From Acetobacterium sp. (GTDB taxonomy: Bacteria > Bacillota > Clostridia > Eubacteriales > Eubacteriaceae), in the NCBI RefSeq assembly GCF_030652775.1, contig NZ_JAUSPS010000097.1, positions 1-64,000 on the forward strand: a stretch of 64,000 bases of DNA, written 5' to 3'. The position numbers and the translations under genes are program-made. Position 1 is the first letter of the stretch; every line of letters begins with the position of its first letter. Shown one piece after another: positions 1 through 9,500 of this stretch. The notes under the pieces were generated by a model, which was not told where the DNA came from, did not search any database, and was given only the letters and a program-made list of their open reading frames with translations.

Positions 1-1
1 T

Positions 2-2188
2 GAACATCGTTTGCTAATACAAAACGATCCGACCTCAAACCAGGCACTCCATCAATATGTCACTCAGGCTAATAATGATGCGCTCGAGTTTGTCATAGTA
101 ACCTATCCTGATGGCAGCGGTCATGAAGAAATTTTCACTGACCAGAGCATTTTAAACTTGGCTTACCAAAACACTGTTACCCCATTAACAGAACCCTATT
201 TTTGGATCGACGGCGATGCCGCGCTGGGACTGCATCTATTTTGCCGTTACCCACTGACAGATCCAAACCAGAATCCCAATGGCGCACTGCTGATGGGTTT
301 GAATCTGGCTGATCAGGAAACGGTGGACTATATCAAAAACACCGCTGCTTTGGAGGCCACGGTTTTTGCCGGAAATACCCGGATTGCCACTACCATTATC
401 AAGAATAATGAAACCCAGGTTGGCACCACCCTGGATCCGTCGATTGCCAAGATTGTTCTGGACAAGGGACTTACGTATGCTGGAAAGGCCGAAATTCTGG
501 GTGATCCCTATCTGGTTACCTACGTTCCGATCATCAATCCTGGTGATGAGGTCGTTGGTGTTTTGTTTGTTGGAAAGTCCATGGTCTCCATTTTCACCAT
601 CCGCAACCAGATTATTCTATACCTTATGATTTCAGGCTTTTTCTTGTGGTTATTTTTTTATGTGCCTTCTAACCGCTGGCTGAAAATCAATATTACCAAT
701 CCCATCTGTTGGGTCGCTGACACAATGAAAATGATTTCCCAGGGGGAATACAAGGTTCTTGAACATATGCCAGAAGCCAAATATGAAGAAGTTGAAATGC
801 TTCAAACCACCATGTATGACATGGTCAGTGAGTTGGTGACGGGCAAAAAAAACTTGGAAACAGCTGCTTATATTGATTCCATTACTGGTTTACCAAATCG
901 GGTTGCGCTATATAAAAAATATCAAGAAACTCCTCTCGATGACAATCGGAACGCCTTAACGCTGATTTTTTACATTGACGTTGATAATTTGAAATACATC
1001 AATAATTTGTTTGGACATCGCGTCGGAGATAACCTGTTACGTCAGGTTGGCTACATATTACAGGGGTTGTTCAGCGGCTTCCCCCATTATGAGGTATATC
1101 GAATATCTGGCGATGAATTCGCCGTTTGCAAGATAGGTCTCCACAATACTGAAGAGATTTTCGCTCTTGCCAAATCAATTATCAAAGAATTCGAAAAAGC
1201 CATTACTATAGGTACGCAGATCATCAGTACCAGCGTCAGCATTGGCATATCCAGAAACGAATTATGTAATAAAAGTAAATGCATATCCTGTACCGACGGA
1301 TGTAAGGATAATTTGGAAAAACTGCTGAAAAAATCAGAACTTGCTATGAATCAGGTGAAAATAAGCGGGAAAAATAATTTTATGATTTTTGACCCCTCCA
1401 TGAATGTGATCATCCAGCGAAAAGCTTCTTTGCAGCAGGATTTAAAACAGGCTCTTAAAAACAAACAACTCGAAATTTATTATCAGCCAAAATTCGATCT
1501 CGCCTCAAACCGCTATGATGGTTTTGAAGCCCTGGTTCGATGGAATCACGCCGAACGTGGTTTTATCCCCCCCCTTGAGTTTATCCACATTGCTGAGGAA
1601 TCAAACCTCATCATCGAATTGGGTGACTGGATTCTTGAAGAATCCTGCCGATTTATCCGTAATTATAATATCGCCCACCAGTCCAGTTATTCCATTGCGG
1701 TTAACATCTCAACCTTTCAACTTTTAAACGATGATTTCGAAGAAAAGGTAACAAAAGTACTTGAAAAAACAGGCTTAGATCCTTACCTTTTGGAATTGGA
1801 AATTACTGAAACCATGTTGATGAACTCCATGTCAATCGCTTATACGAAGCTCAACTTTCTCAGAGAAAAAAATGTCAGCATCGCACTAGACGATTTCGGC
1901 ACTGGTTATTCCTCACTGACCTATTTGAAAGCACTGCCGATTACGACTGTCAAATTGGACAAATCATTTATTGATGATATTGCTACTGATGAACTTTCTT
2001 TGAAAATCGTCGAAAACGTCATCCAGATCGCCAAAAACATTGGCCTCAAAATTGTGGTAGAAGGTGTGGAAACCATTGATCAGTTAGAAATATTAAAACA
2101 GCTCCCCTGTAATAAAATTCAGGGCTACTATTTTTCAAAACCGGTCTCAGAATTGAATCTCACTAAGGTTCTCAGTGAATATCCATAA
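2..2188 (+). CDS. Cache-HAMP-GGDEF-EAL c-di-GMP signalling protein (5' truncated)
   Basis: This is a membrane sensor that likely makes and/or breaks cyclic di-GMP. The frame is open to the window edge, and the TTG at 11 has no ribosome site, so the true start and first membrane segment lie upstream. Counting from that TTG, an extracellular Cache_3-Cache_2-like domain fills about 1-195. One membrane segment lies at about 202-222, then a HAMP linker, GGDEF at about 285-455 and EAL at about 470-715. The cyclase signature is SGDEF rather than GGDEF, a change often compatible with activity. The EAL half keeps FEALVRW, EITET, LDDFGTGYSSL, VKLDKSFI and VVEGVET, so phosphodiesterase activity is likely. 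A Cys-rich insert (C-x4-C-x2-C-x3-C, bases 1265-1303) interrupts the end of the cyclase domain. Family assignment is sure; net activity and ligand are unknown. Confidence 0.93.
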   Translation, partial: EHRLLIQNDPTSNQALHQYVTQANNDALEFVIVTYPDGSGHEEIFTDQSILNLAYQNTVTPLTEPYFWIDGDAALGLHLFCRYPLTDPNQNPNGALLMGLNLADQETVDYIKNTAALEATVFAGNTRIATTIIKNNETQVGTTLDPSIAKIVLDKGLTYAGKAEILGDPYLVTYVPIINPGDEVVGVLFVGKSMVSIFTIRNQIILYLMISGFFLWLFFYVPSNRWLKINITNPICWVADTMKMISQGEYKVLEHMPEAKYEEVEMLQTTMYDMVSELVTGKKNLETAAYIDSITGLPNRVALYKKYQETPLDDNRNALTLIFYIDVDNLKYINNLFGHRVGDNLLRQVGYILQGLFSGFPHYEVYRISGDEFAVCKIGLHNTEEIFALAKSIIKEFEKAITIGTQIISTSVSIGISRNELCNKSKCISCTDGCKDNLEKLLKKSELAMNQVKISGKNNFMIFDPSMNVIIQRKASLQQDLKQALKNKQLEIYYQPKFDLASNRYDGFEALVRWNHAERGFIPPLEFIHIAEESNLIIELGDWILEESCRFIRNYNIAHQSSYSIAVNISTFQLLNDDFEEKVTKVLEKTGLDPYLLELEITETMLMNSMSIAYTKLNFLREKNVSIALDDFGTGYSSLTYLKALPITTVKLDKSFIDDIATDELSLKIVENVIQIAKNIGLKIVVEGVETIDQLEILKQLPCNKIQGYYFSKPVSELNLTKVLSEYP

Positions 2189-2259
2189 AATCAGACATTC
2201 ACATTAATACAAAATAACGCCGATAAATCAGATTTATATATAATTCAGCCCTCCCAAGA

Positions 2260-2289
2260 CCGACGATTATATCAATTGTCGGTTTTTTT
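2260..2289 (+). terminator. Rho-independent terminator after the GGDEF-EAL gene
   Basis: A nine-pair stem with one G-U pair (arms 2260-2268 and 2274-2282) closes a 5-nt loop and is followed by seven T. It lies 70 bases after the stop codon. Confidence 0.8.
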
Positions 2290-2829
2290 CGTGCTCAATA
2301 CTACACTTATTTCACTTTCTTGAAGCGAAATAATCTTTCTCAAAGAAGTCTATTTATCTTTCAGTTTTTAAACTATCTACCCCATCGTATTTTTATTGCA
2401 TCAGATGCTTCTGCCCCACCCCCAGCGCTTGGTAAAAAGCAACATTTCTGAAAATTCGAACTTTTTTGGTCGAATCCATTCGAAACTGAATGGCATTCAG
2501 TTAAAAAAGAAAACGTCGTCATGACTCATGACCAACTCTCATTTTTACTTATTGGCAAGTTATTTCATTTTAGCTTAAGCAAAAATTAACCATTTTAACG
2601 AGCTATTTTGACATCATTAAAAATTCGAATATTGATCATCAAACGCAGTCCCTTTATTAGCGCCGTTTCTTCTCATATTACAAATTTCGACATCGACCTT
2701 ATCCCGATGATTTCTTAAATGGGTTTAACAGTAAGATTGCAATTTCTTCGGGTCTATTGTATTATACGCATTGCCAATTTGTAAATAAATTGCAACATTC
2801 AATGATGCATTTAAGTCACACACAACACC
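2290..2829. other. Gene-free AT-rich spacer with a 19-bp palindrome
   Basis: No credible coding frame with a ribosome site is seen in this stretch of about 540 bases. It contains a perfect odd-length palindrome at 2484-2502 (nine-base arms AACTGAATG and CATTCAGTT around G2493). Just upstream is a second partial inverted repeat built on TTCGAA/GTCGAA. These could be operators for the CHAP gene 360 bases downstream, but no promoter can be tied to them. Confidence 0.35.
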
Positions 2830-2862
2830 GTGACACCATCATGTTTTGACATTGGAGGTCAA

Positions 2863-3801
2863 ATGAAGAAAAACTTAATAAAAAGCGCATGTGTGAGTCT
2901 TGCCTTTGTTTTATGCCTGGGCATGGCGCCGGGCGCTGTTATGGCAGAAGAAGCAGAGGTAGATTTGACGCAAATCGCCCAGGCGGTAGAAACAGCTGAA
3001 GAAACAGCGCCTCTGCCTAACTTGTTTTCAGCACGAACTGCGGGACCAGGCTCAGATAATCCCTATTTTTTTGCCAATAACCCCTATTCACAGGGCGGAT
3101 ACGGCTTGCCGAATTGTACCGCTTATGCCTTTGGACGAGCGTATGAAATTTTGGGAACGACCCCAAATTTATGTATGGGCAATGCAAATTCCTGGTGGGA
3201 CTATAATCAAAGCACTGGTTATTATCCCTCAGGATCCACGCCAAAGCTTGGCGCTGTTATCTGTTGGGGCGGCAGCTCAGACGGACATGTGGCAATAGTT
3301 GAAGCAATCAATGGCGATACGGTCACCCTTTCCGAATCAACCTATAGCGGCATCTACTTCCAAAACTACACCTATACCATTGGTGCTGAGAATGCCACCT
3401 CGGTCGGTGGTTTCCAGGGTTATATCTACATCGGTGATTACATTGATGCCGCAGCGGACACAACGCCCCCAGCCTTATCAAATGTGCTGGTTACCGACTA
3501 TGAAGGTGAAGGAATTAAGGTCACCGCCCTGGTTTCTGACGACTTAAGCGGCATGGGACAGGTTTACTTTCCCGTCTGGACCGAAAACGGCGGACAGGAT
3601 GATTTAATCTGGCATACCGGAACTGTTTCCGGCAATGTCGCCAGTTGTTTTATTCCATACAGTGATCACAATACCGAACTTGGCGACTATAATGTCCATG
3701 TTTATGCTTATGACAGCGCCGGTCACTACACCATGACCGCAACTTCTATCACCAAAACTGACACCTTTACCAGCTTAGGTGAAGTTGCTCTCGAGAGTTA
3801 A
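2863..3801 (+). CDS. Secreted CHAP-domain amidase/endopeptidase with GBS Bsp-like domain
   Basis: This is probably a secreted peptidoglycan hydrolase of 312 residues. The ATG at 2863 is chosen because GGAGGT stands just upstream and the product then begins with a clean signal peptide (residues 1 to about 28). A GTG at 2830 would be in frame but lacks a site. The CHAP domain spans about 65-175 with the expected catalytic Cys85 (in PNCTAYAF) and His142 (in DGHVAIVE). The C-terminal part (about 195-295) resembles the GBS Bsp-like repeat found in streptococcal and clostridial wall enzymes. The gene stands alone between two terminator hairpins. CHAP enzymes cut either N-acetylmuramoyl-L-alanine bonds or peptide cross-links; the sequence does not say which. 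Confidence 0.85.
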   Translation: MKKNLIKSACVSLAFVLCLGMAPGAVMAEEAEVDLTQIAQAVETAEETAPLPNLFSARTAGPGSDNPYFFANNPYSQGGYGLPNCTAYAFGRAYEILGTTPNLCMGNANSWWDYNQSTGYYPSGSTPKLGAVICWGGSSDGHVAIVEAINGDTVTLSESTYSGIYFQNYTYTIGAENATSVGGFQGYIYIGDYIDAAADTTPPALSNVLVTDYEGEGIKVTALVSDDLSGMGQVYFPVWTENGGQDDLIWHTGTVSGNVASCFIPYSDHNTELGDYNVHVYAYDSAGHYTMTATSITKTDTFTSLGEVALES

Positions 3802-3833
3802 ATAGTTAAGCAACTTTCAGCTAAAAGAAAAAG

Positions 3834-3879
3834 CCTTCCAGACAGCGTCAACGGACGCATCTGGAAGGTCTTTTTTTTT
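3834..3879 (+). terminator. Strong terminator after the CHAP gene
   Basis: CCTTCCAGA (3834-3842) pairs with TCTGGAAGG (3860-3868), with an inner GCGTC/GACGC stem and an AACG loop, followed by nine T (3871-3879). An A-rich 5' flank may let it also stop the convergent chemoreceptor transcript. Confidence 0.9.
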
Positions 3880-3941
3880 ACTTTTTATAAGTTATTTCCG
3901 GGGATAATCTGACGGTGATAAAACCACCAGAGCCGGTCTTT

Positions 3942-6900
3942 TTAGTATTTGTCCATTTCCATATCATCCAGTATAATCTGCGGTTTTGCCGGTTGATGGC
4001 TGACTTGCTCAGTAATTTCCTGAGGGGCTGAAGCAACCGGTTGTCTTGAGCTTGCGGCACTGCTTGATATACCTTTCAGCTTAAACTCAGAAACCATATT
4101 CTTCAACAGTTCGGCCTGACCAGACAGTTCTTCGCTGGCTGCCGCACTTTCTTCAGCGGTTGCTGAATTGGTCTGCACCACCTGGGAAACCTGTTCAATC
4201 CCCTGGGTGATCTGGGCAATGCTGGTGGCCTGATCATTTGATGCTACGGCAATGTTGCTGACCAGATCGGTTACTTTGGCCACTGATTTTAAGATCCCTT
4301 CCAGACTGTCGGCGGTATCATTGGCAATTTTTGCGCCGGCTTCCACCTTGTCAATGGAGCCTTCAATCAGACCGGTTGTTTCATGTGCGGCATCAGCACT
4401 CCGAGCGGCCAAACTACGCACCTCTTCGGCTACCACAGCAAAGCCTTTGCCATGCTGTCCGGCCCGAGCCGCTTCAACTGCGGCGTTCAGCGCCAGGATA
4501 TTGGTTTGGAAGGCAATATCATCAATGACTTTAATAATCTTGGAAATGTTATGGGAGGCTTCATTGATTGCTTCCATGGCATTGACCATGTCCCCCATCT
4601 GTTTGTTGCCCGCTTCGGCGGTTGCCCGAACCTCAAGGGTTCGTTCATTGGCGGCGTTGGCATTTTGAGCATTTTTCTTGGTTTCCTCAGCCACTTCATC
4701 AATGGAAGCGGACAATTGCTGGATGGCACTGGCCTGCTCGGTTGTTCCTTGAGCCAGTGCCTGGCCGCCATCGGATATCTGGCGGGATCCGGCTTCCACC
4801 TGGTTGGCGGAGTTTCCGATTTCGGTCAGGATTTCGCTGAGATGGGCGGTGATATCATTAATAGCATGTTTAATCGTGACAAAGTCGCCCAGATAGTTGG
4901 CCGTGATTTCCTGATTGAAATCGCCATTGCTGACCTTTTCCAGGGTTTCCGAAATTTCATGGACATACTGTTTCAGGAAGGCAATGGTTTTGTTCATATC
5001 TTCTTTGATCTGACCGTTTTGTCCCAAGTAGTCACCAACCATGGCCGTATTTAGATTACCCTGAGCCAGCTCATTGAGAACCTGGGAGGCTTCCTGCATC
5101 GGTTCGGTTAAGGCGTCCAGGGTGTTATTGAAGCCGTTGATTACTTTGGCATAATCTCCCGGGAATCGGGACGCATGAGCCCGGTTATTCAGATCGCCTG
5201 CCACGGCGGCTTTGGCCATGCTGTCAGATTCTTCCAGTAGCATAATAATGTTTTCCATCAACATGATAAAACCTGGTATTAACCGATCATTTTCGCTCAG
5301 TCGCCCAGTTGCCTTTAGCCCATCCAGCATTTTCATATCACCGTTTGAGATATCATCTACAGCTCTGACCACAATTATTAATGAATCTTGAATGGTATTG
5401 ATAGATTTGGCAATTTCGCCATAAATCCCGGAGTATTCGGCATCAATTCGTTGGGTTAAATCATTTTTGCTCATCAGCGCTAAAACTTCATTTCCTTCTG
5501 TCAGAGCCCCAAGTCCATCAATACAGGAATTGATACTGTTTCTCAAAGCGGCAAAATCACCCTTGGCTTCCTGATTTATCTTTTCTGGGATTTCTCCCTT
5601 TCCGATCCGATCGATGTAGCCCGATGCCATGTTCAAAGGTTCAATTACCGCATCCAGCGTGGCATTAAACCCTGCTATGATATCCCTGTAACCACCATTT
5701 AGCGCATCTGTATTTCCGCGAACAGACAATCTGCCAGCTACTGCAGCTGCCGTCAACATTTCTGTTTCCTGAATTAGCTCCCGTAAAGACTTGACCATGT
5801 CAGCCATGCTGATTCCTAATACATCTTGATCGGATCTCGGGATGACATCCATCATCAGATCACCTGCTGCAATCCTTTCTGCTGCCATTGCCTGTTCTCT
5901 GGTATTGTCGGCCATCTCCCCAAACGCTGCCGTCAGCTCCGTTATTTCACTGCTGATGGCGGCAATTCCATCAGTACTCACTTCAACATTTCCGACCGCC
6001 AGCTTGTTAGCAACGCCGGCTAGCATATTGATTGGTTTCGCAATTTTTTTGGATGTAAAGGCGGTCAGCAGCACCATCCCAACAATAACAATCAGCATAA
6101 TGATGAAAGTAATTAGCTGAATCAGATTATAGGCACTGTTAAACTCTTTATCCGGTAGACCAGTGGTTATCGTCCATCCGGTATTTCCGACCATCGCAAC
6201 ATAACCGTGATTATGTAACCCTTCACTGCTATATTCGATCGCTCCGGTCTTTTGCGTCAAAACGGCATCTTTGATATTATCGGACATATTTGAATCTTTG
6301 ATATTGGTATTGATATATTCCTGGTTGGGATGATAAATCAGCTGTCCGTCAGCGCTTGCCAGAATGAAAAATCCTGTTTCCCCTAATTTATACTCGCTCA
6401 TCATCGCCGAAACACTGTCCAGTGTAAAATCCAACCCCGTTGCGCTGATCACATCCTTTGTGCCAGCTCGATAAATTGGTGAAACGGCGGTAACCACCAT
6501 TTTACTTGTCAGTGCGTCTACATAGGGTGCCGTCATCGTTGTTCCACCGACATCCATCATTTGGGTGTACCATGGTCGTTCAACCATGATCCAATCTGGA
6601 CTTGCATAAAAACCTTTTGACAAAAGCAAATTATTCGAATCGGGATCGCCTACCCAGGCATCCAGAATATTTGGATCAGATGCCTTGACACCTGATAGTG
6701 ACTTTTCCGCTTTTGCAAATCCCGGGGCTGCCATTGGATCCATGCCTGGCATAATCTCGGCTGTAACATCTTCAAACTGACTGTTGACAGCCATTTGTCT
6801 TGTGATTTCGAGATATTTGTTGAACGCTCCAGCAATTTCATTGGCTGCGGCATCGGATTCTGTCGCAAGCTGTTTCTCCGTCAGACCAGTAATTGATGTA

Positions 6901-7025
6901 TTCACATTATACAGGGTTATGAACGAAGAAATACCGTAAATTATTACAATCGGGATACCGATGTAAATAAGTATCCGGGTTAGTAGATTAACCTGTTTTT
7001 TAGGCGCTGTTTCTGTTTTTTCCAT
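3942..7025 (-). CDS. Methyl-accepting chemotaxis protein, dCache amino-acid-type sensor, extended HAMP region
   Basis: This is a transmembrane chemoreceptor of 1027 residues, far longer than the usual 550-700. Membrane segments lie at about 17-38 and 301-323, with a dCache_1 sensor between them. The sensor carries R150-x-W152-Y153, Y168-x-D170 and D199, which fit the published dCache motif for amino-acid ligands. Between TM2 and the signalling domain are about 450 residues of HAMP and HAMP-like repeats; GFNATLDAV and GFNNTLDAL mark two of them. The MCP signalling hairpin lies near 831-875 (NILALNAAVEAARAG). The tail ends without a CheR-binding pentapeptide. AAAGGAG stands 8 bases before the ATG. 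It is monocistronic. Ligand assignment is inference; family is certain. Confidence 0.95.
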   Translation of the reverse strand: MEKTETAPKKQVNLLTRILIYIGIPIVIIYGISSFITLYNVNTSITGLTEKQLATESDAAANEIAGAFNKYLEITRQMAVNSQFEDVTAEIMPGMDPMAAPGFAKAEKSLSGVKASDPNILDAWVGDPDSNNLLLSKGFYASPDWIMVERPWYTQMMDVGGTTMTAPYVDALTSKMVVTAVSPIYRAGTKDVISATGLDFTLDSVSAMMSEYKLGETGFFILASADGQLIYHPNQEYINTNIKDSNMSDNIKDAVLTQKTGAIEYSSEGLHNHGYVAMVGNTGWTITTGLPDKEFNSAYNLIQLITFIIMLIVIVGMVLLTAFTSKKIAKPINMLAGVANKLAVGNVEVSTDGIAAISSEITELTAAFGEMADNTREQAMAAERIAAGDLMMDVIPRSDQDVLGISMADMVKSLRELIQETEMLTAAAVAGRLSVRGNTDALNGGYRDIIAGFNATLDAVIEPLNMASGYIDRIGKGEIPEKINQEAKGDFAALRNSINSCIDGLGALTEGNEVLALMSKNDLTQRIDAEYSGIYGEIAKSINTIQDSLIIVVRAVDDISNGDMKMLDGLKATGRLSENDRLIPGFIMLMENIIMLLEESDSMAKAAVAGDLNNRAHASRFPGDYAKVINGFNNTLDALTEPMQEASQVLNELAQGNLNTAMVGDYLGQNGQIKEDMNKTIAFLKQYVHEISETLEKVSNGDFNQEITANYLGDFVTIKHAINDITAHLSEILTEIGNSANQVEAGSRQISDGGQALAQGTTEQASAIQQLSASIDEVAEETKKNAQNANAANERTLEVRATAEAGNKQMGDMVNAMEAINEASHNISKIIKVIDDIAFQTNILALNAAVEAARAGQHGKGFAVVAEEVRSLAARSADAAHETTGLIEGSIDKVEAGAKIANDTADSLEGILKSVAKVTDLVSNIAVASNDQATSIAQITQGIEQVSQVVQTNSATAEESAAASEELSGQAELLKNMVSEFKLKGISSSAASSRQPVASAPQEITEQVSHQPAKPQIILDDMEMDKY

Positions 7026-7171
7026 ATTAGTTTCTCCTTTGAATACTTAACATCGTGATGATATTCATATCATTGACTCCTTCTGTGCTCTTTGATACTA
7101 AATTTTAAGATGCTACGTGAACTCGTAAATTCGACAAAAAAATAAACGTTTTCATTGGTGCACATATATAA

Positions 7172-7197
7172 TTATCGACAGCTTTGTTGTCACCTTA
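7172..7197 (-). promoter_or_regulatory. Possible sigma-D (motility) promoter of the chemoreceptor gene
   Basis: On the minus strand TAAG, 14 bases, then GTCGATAA resembles the flagellar sigma-28/sigma-D pattern TAAA-N15-GCCGATAT. It lies about 150 bases before the receptor's ATG. The match is imperfect. Confidence 0.3.
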
Positions 7198-7263
7198 AGG
7201 GTAAATAATTGCCGTTTTGAGTAGTGTTTTTTCCCTGTTCGCACCCCCAGGAAACTATAAAAA

Positions 7264-7292
7264 AACAACGATGTTGCTATCGTTGTTTTTTT
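7264..7292 (-). terminator. Bidirectional terminator
   Basis: AACAACGAT (7264-7272) pairs with ATCGTTGTT (7279-7287) around a 6-nt loop, with A-rich and T-rich flanks on the two sides. It lies directly after the stop codon of the minus-strand gene at 7302-8339. Confidence 0.85.
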
Positions 7293-7301
7293 GTTTGTTT
7301 A

Positions 7302-8339
7302 TTATTGAGAAACCGTACTTAATTCAATGTGATTATTCCGACAATAAGATTCCAGCAGGTCTTTGGCTAATTGGGCCTCTGGTGTATCTTGTTTAATCTT
7401 CATCAAATCCTGCAGAAGCGCAACGGCCTGGGTGTCATCCATATAACGAAACAAACCCGAACCCCATTTTGCCGATACTTTTCCCGTTGCATTGGCATGA
7501 TAATTCCAGAATTGCATGTTTTTAGCTTCTTCCAGTGTCAGGGTGATTTTATTAGTCGATTGGGTTGAGACATAGCCTGATTCCCGATCATTACCTTCCA
7601 ACACATCATCAATTAAAAATACTCCAAAAATAATTCGTTCCGCTTCCTTAGTATTTGGCAGACGGGTGGTGAGTACCGCCAAACTATTGCGCCGGGCACT
7701 CTTTATCTTTCTTGTTTTGCCGTCTCCATCTTCGCCAGCCATAACTTTCCAGCTTTTCAACAACTGACTCTCGTAACAGCCACTACCATCCACCAACGAA
7801 TCGTCTAGGGCTGTTCGATCGATATCCCCATTGAGATATTGCGAGCAAAGACATTCTTTGCTGCCACACCAAACCCGCTTCTCTTTTTCGATATTATAAC
7901 GAATCGTTGCATCACTGCAAACACCATTAAATCCGATTTGTTCTGGGGCTCCCCCATCGCAATAATTCAGTTTAAAGGCAATGTTCTGTCGGGTGTTGGT
8001 TTTTTTCGCCTTGGTTTTAGCCGGCAGTTTTTTCTTTGATTCTTCCAGAGCCTTTATATGCGCTACTCTTTTTTCCCGCTTTTCATGTTCCTCTAATTCC
8101 CGGCGCTTATCTTCCTCAACATCCTTGATTTTTATGAGACTATCAACCTGTTCAGCAATTGCTGGATCATTGATTTTCAAAAATTTCTTAAAGGCATCGG
8201 GATAGACAAACTTCTTTTCCGTAGGTTCCCCTGAATCACTCGCTCCAAATTCAATGACGACGTGACCATTTTCTACTTCTTTAATCTTTCCGGTACCGAA
8301 GGTTTTATGAGTAACCGCAGCTTTTATTAATTCAATCAT
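7302..8339 (-). CDS. Conserved protein of unknown function, N-terminal beta-barrel-like domain plus Cys-rich core
   Basis: I do not recognise a named family for this 345-residue protein. The ATG at 8339 is used because AGGAG sits just before it; an in-frame ATG at 8366 adds nine residues but has no site. The N-terminus (HKTFGTGKIKEVENGHVVIEF) resembles the small SH3/KOW-like fold seen in proteins that track nucleic acid or helicases. A charged helical linker rich in Glu, Lys and Arg follows (about 65-115). The core carries Cys in the contexts YCDGG, GVCSDA, WCGSKECLCSQ and GCYES, compatible with metal binding. No neighbour is co-transcribed: a terminator follows and the next gene upstream is over 200 bases away. 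Function is unknown. Confidence 0.7.
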   Translation of the reverse strand: MIELIKAAVTHKTFGTGKIKEVENGHVVIEFGASDSGEPTEKKFVYPDAFKKFLKINDPAIAEQVDSLIKIKDVEEDKRRELEEHEKREKRVAHIKALEESKKKLPAKTKAKKTNTRQNIAFKLNYCDGGAPEQIGFNGVCSDATIRYNIEKEKRVWCGSKECLCSQYLNGDIDRTALDDSLVDGSGCYESQLLKSWKVMAGEDGDGKTRKIKSARRNSLAVLTTRLPNTKEAERIIFGVFLIDDVLEGNDRESGYVSTQSTNKITLTLEEAKNMQFWNYHANATGKVSAKWGSGLFRYMDDTQAVALLQDLMKIKQDTPEAQLAKDLLESYCRNNHIELSTVSQ

Positions 8340-8551
8340 TTTTTCTCCTATTCTATATGACCACAACAGTCTGGTACGATCATCTCTTCTCGTGCCCCTG
8401 AATCGGAATCAGATTGCCTCTGCCGACGGCTATTGCAATTAAATTATACCATAAAAAAATGAATCGTAAAACAGATAAAAAAAATTGGCCCCCGGAAATG
8501 GACTTTCACAATATTCAAAAATTCTGATGGAACTCAATCTACCTCTTTCAC

Positions 8552-9187
8552 CTAGTCCTCAAACCAATCTTTCTTAAGTGTTTCCGTTTCCGCTTTTATT
8601 TCTTCAACAGTCTTCTCGATAACACTTTTTATGGCCTTTTCCTGACGATCTTTTTTACTCATCTTCCTTTTTAAGCGCCCATTCATCATTTCAGCTAGAT
8701 AACCACCACGAAACATTTTAGGTTCAAAAGACACAATAAAAGCTCTTGGTTCATATTTCTCAATAATCTTCAGCAAATTTTTCTCGCATTTACGCTTGGT
8801 AAGAATATCTAAATTCGTTCGTTTTCCATGTTTTCCTTCCCCAAAATAAACAGTTACACCAAATCCTTCCTTTCTCAAGTCCTCAATCAAGGTTGTGTTT
8901 TCTTGTTCAATATTAACTTGAATCGTTGTAAATCCGATAGCTAATTTTTGCTCAATGTAAATACCCAAGGTTAAGCCGGCTGCAAAACCAGCGGCATATA
9001 CAACCATCTCCAGAATACTTTGACCACCGGATAGGACGATCGCCAAACCAAAAATATAAATCAGCGCTTCCATGAATCCAAAAACGCAAGTCAGTACTTT
9101 TAAATTTTTAACCATACAAATGGTGCGTAGTGTCAACATGGGAACATAAAGTAACTGAATAAAAATAATTAAAAACAATCGCATCAT
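8552..9187 (-). CDS. UPF0316-type membrane protein (DUF5698 plus DUF2179)
   Basis: This is a 211-residue integral membrane protein. AAGGAG stands before paired ATG codons at 9187 and 9184; the frame extends upstream without a site. Three membrane segments fill the first ~95 residues, followed by a soluble DUF2179-like domain (about 90-165: TTIQVNIEQ, GFGVTVYFGEGKHGKRTNLDIL). The tail is highly charged and helical. The arrangement matches the UPF0316 family, whose role is not known. It is monocistronic as far as can be seen. Confidence 0.8.
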   Translation of the reverse strand: MMRLFLIIFIQLLYVPMLTLRTICMVKNLKVLTCVFGFMEALIYIFGLAIVLSGGQSILEMVVYAAGFAAGLTLGIYIEQKLAIGFTTIQVNIEQENTTLIEDLRKEGFGVTVYFGEGKHGKRTNLDILTKRKCEKNLLKIIEKYEPRAFIVSFEPKMFRGGYLAEMMNGRLKRKMSKKDRQEKAIKSVIEKTVEEIKAETETLKKDWFED

Positions 9188-9465
9188 CGCTACTCCTTTT
9201 CTTAAATGAGAATGGATCATTTGATTCTGTTTTGATTCGATTGCTTCGCATTATCACCCAGAAGCAGTCAGAATAGCCCAAAAATGTTTTCTAAAACATC
9301 TATTTCTTTTCATTGTATCAGATGCAAATCACAATAAAAAGGGTGCAACAGAAAATAAACGTATCCGTTTTTCAGGGTGCGACACTTTTTACCACTATCG
9401 TCACAAAAAACAGCGACTAAGCAACCGAATCCGATCTCGCAAAACTTAATAAAGTCAATCTTTTT

Positions 9466-9494
9466 TTGACAAATTGATTTTATTTTGCTATTAT
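9466..9494 (+). promoter_or_regulatory. Near-consensus vegetative promoter upstream of the ablAB leader
   Basis: TTGACA (9466-9471), a 17-base spacer, and TATTAT (9489-9494). This is one of the closest matches to a housekeeping promoter in the window. Transcription would start near 9501, almost 390 bases before ablA. Confidence 0.75.
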
Positions 9495-9500
9495 GATACA

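Noticed and set aside
2690-2829. c-di-GMP riboswitch before the CHAP gene
   Set aside because: The conserved GEMM core motifs are missing; the region is simply AT-rich.
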